DNA of 12,821 nt from NCBI GenBank assembly GCA_964577215.1, contig CAZNYK010000119.1, forward strand, positions 1 through 12,821. The letters run 5' to 3'. Each line of letters opens with the position of its first letter. Position 1 is the stretch's first letter. Source of the DNA: UBA2329 sp964577215. GTDB taxonomy: Bacteria > Bacteroidota > Bacteroidia > Chitinophagales > Saprospiraceae. Positions 11,599-12,821 of this stretch are shown piece after piece. The notes under the pieces were generated by a model that worked only from the letters and a program-made list of their open reading frames with translations, made no database searches and had not been told where the DNA came from. The position numbers were made by a program, and so were the translations under genes.

Positions 11599-12821
11599 TT
11601 ACATGGAAATACTCCCCTTTCGGAAGTCTGTGGAGCCGATATCAGCATTGATCAAGTAAGGTATGCCCTTGTCCATTGAGTGAATGGCGTGCTGGACGGC
11701 CCAGGCGAATGCCTCAAGGGTATCTACCCGCTCGCCGGCAGCCGCAAAAGCCTCGGCTACGCGTTGATAGTCGGACCGGGGCATGGCGGTTGCGGCAGCG
11801 CTGCCCAGCATGGTCACCTGGTCGCGGGCAATTTGCTCCCAGGAACCATTATTGCCGATAATTGCGCATACTTTCATGCCGTTTTTGGCAAATGTATCAA
11901 ACTCGGTAAGGCTGTAAGCGGCGCTGCCGTCGCCGTAGATGATCCAGATGTAATGGCCGGGGTAGTGGACGGAGGCGCCAAGCGCAAATCCCCCGCCTAC
12001 GCCGAGGGTGCCGAAGACCCCGGGATCGAGCCAGCACAGCGGCCTTCGGGGCCGCAGCGTATAGGCTGCCGTGGCGGCAAAGTCGCCTCCATCGGCAATG
12101 AGCACCGAATCGGCAGGCAGCATTTTTTCCAACACCATAAACAGGGTGACAGGGTTGATGCCCTCCTTGACCGAAGCGCCACCCTGGCGGGCAATTTCCT
12201 GCTCGCGGGCGGTTTGCCATTCCTGCAAGTGCGTTTTCCAGGCCTCCCAGCCCGGCAAACCGGAAGCCGAATTGGCTAAGGCTGTCAGGAACCGGCCGGG
12301 ATCGGCATGTACGGCCTGTTGCGGCTTGATGTTTTTGCGCAGTTCGCTGCGGCTGCGGTTCACTGCAATTTTTACAGCCTTGCGGTTGAGGTGGTTGCCA
12401 TAGTCTAACCTGAAGTCGCAGGGCACGCCGGCCAGGAGGATGAGGTCGGCTTCGCGCAAGGCTTTTTTCCGTTCATGCAGATGCAGCAGCGGGTGTGATT
12501 GCCCCAACAGCCCCCGCGCCATGCCGCTCACGTAGGCGGGAATGCCCAACTGTTGCACAGCTTCTGAAAGCGCGGCTGCCTCCTTGGGCATGAGCATGGC
12601 GCCGCTACCTATGAGCAATACTGGCCTTTGGGCTTTGCGCAAAGCAATTTCGACCTTCTGAATGGCATCGTTTCCGGCAATGGGGATGCGTGCAGGATGC
12701 GGTTCAGCCTGGATACCTTTCTTTGTATCGCTGAACAGGCGGTTGACGTGGCGGTTGATATACCATTCCAGCGCTTTGCCGGCGAGATCAGAGGCGCCTT
12801 TGCTCTTCTGTCCGTACCACT
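11599..12821 (-). CDS. ThDP-dependent enzyme, ILVBL/HACL2-like (2-hydroxyacyl-CoA lyase or acetolactate synthase-like), 5'-truncated by window edge
   Basis: The frame stays open to the window edge: the first visible residues are WYGQKSKGASDLAGKALEW, and codons begin at 12819. A start near 12642 would be an internal TTG and is not the real one. About 406 residues are visible of an expected 560-600, so the N-terminal Pyr domain is missing. Central domain: RPVLLIGSGAML, GMARGLLGQSHPL, GVPCDFRLDYG. C-terminal ThDP domain: IADGGDFAATAAY, WLDPGVFGTLGVGGGFALGA, the binding motif GDG (296-298 of the visible part) to NN (323-324), then NGSWEQIARDQV, and the ending STDFRKGSISM. From memory these blocks match human ILVBL (HACL2) closely, better than biosynthetic IlvB. 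HACL2 cleaves 2-hydroxyacyl-CoA in alpha-oxidation. Neighbours give no pathway. Family is firm; reaction is inferred. Confidence 0.85.
   Translation of the reverse strand, partial: WYGQKSKGASDLAGKALEWYINRHVNRLFSDTKKGIQAEPHPARIPIAGNDAIQKVEIALRKAQRPVLLIGSGAMLMPKEAAALSEAVQQLGIPAYVSGMARGLLGQSHPLLHLHERKKALREADLILLAGVPCDFRLDYGNHLNRKAVKIAVNRSRSELRKNIKPQQAVHADPGRFLTALANSASGLPGWEAWKTHLQEWQTAREQEIARQGGASVKEGINPVTLFMVLEKMLPADSVLIADGGDFAATAAYTLRPRRPLCWLDPGVFGTLGVGGGFALGASVHYPGHYIWIIYGDGSAAYSLTEFDTFAKNGMKVCAIIGNNGSWEQIARDQVTMLGSAAATAMPRSDYQRVAEAFAAAGERVDTLEAFAWAVQHAIHSMDKGIPYLINADIGSTDFRKGSISM

Noticed and set aside
11680..12279. 199-codon open frame antisense to the ThDP enzyme
   Set aside because: A shadow frame opposite conserved ThDP motifs, with no protein family likeness.

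Overview
The window looks like a scaffolded metagenomic or draft contig from a Bacteroidota member, most likely of the Saprospiria/Saprospiraceae type. That placement is inference. It rests on the N-acyl arginine pathway with an AOTCase/SOTCase-type transcarbamylase, a protein ending in a type IX secretion (Por) sorting domain, a Bacteroidota-style lipoprotein, and TAnnTTTG-type -7 boxes. Two runs of exactly 100 N (1152-1251 and 6413-6512) are scaffold gaps whose real length is unknown.

Region 1 (5-6412, + strand) is the 3' part of an arginine biosynthesis operon: argD, N-succinyl/N-acetylornithine carbamoyltransferase, argB, a T9SS-secreted Ig-like protein, argE and argH. Glutamate is N-acylated upstream of the window. 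It is then phosphorylated (ArgB), reduced (ArgC, not seen), transaminated (ArgD) and carbamoylated while still acylated. The acyl-citrulline is deacylated by ArgE, and ArgH releases arginine. Residue 90 of the carbamoyltransferase is Val, which favours succinylated rather than acetylated intermediates. The secreted protein between argB and argE has no evident role in this pathway.

Region 2 (6513-8642, + strand) starts with a two-unit palindromic repeat at the gap edge and a leader with two inverted repeats. It continues with a small MESH1/SpoT-like HD hydrolase, then a parallel beta-helix lipoprotein with its own putative promoter and a strong rho-independent terminator.

Region 3 (8656-11321) is a peptidoglycan-recycling pair on the - strand, murQ followed by a MurK/GlcNAc-kinase-type BadF ATPase, overlapping by ATGA. 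Divergent from it, across a 306-bp intergenic region, is a two-TM protein with a C-terminal SPOR-like domain, the type that binds bare glycan strands.

Region 4 (11325-12821) begins with an approximately 269-bp element bounded by imperfect 22-bp terminal inverted repeats. It fills the whole space between two convergent genes. Beyond it is a 5'-truncated (by the window edge) ThDP enzyme on the - strand that resembles eukaryotic ILVBL/HACL2 (2-hydroxyacyl-CoA lyase 2) more than a biosynthetic acetolactate synthase.

I see no CRISPR array, tRNA, rRNA, transposase or phage gene. No single feature proves a new system. The best leads are the MITE-like element, the succinyl-specific signature in the arg operon, the embedded secreted protein, the murQ-kinase/SPOR divergent locus and the ILVBL-like enzyme.
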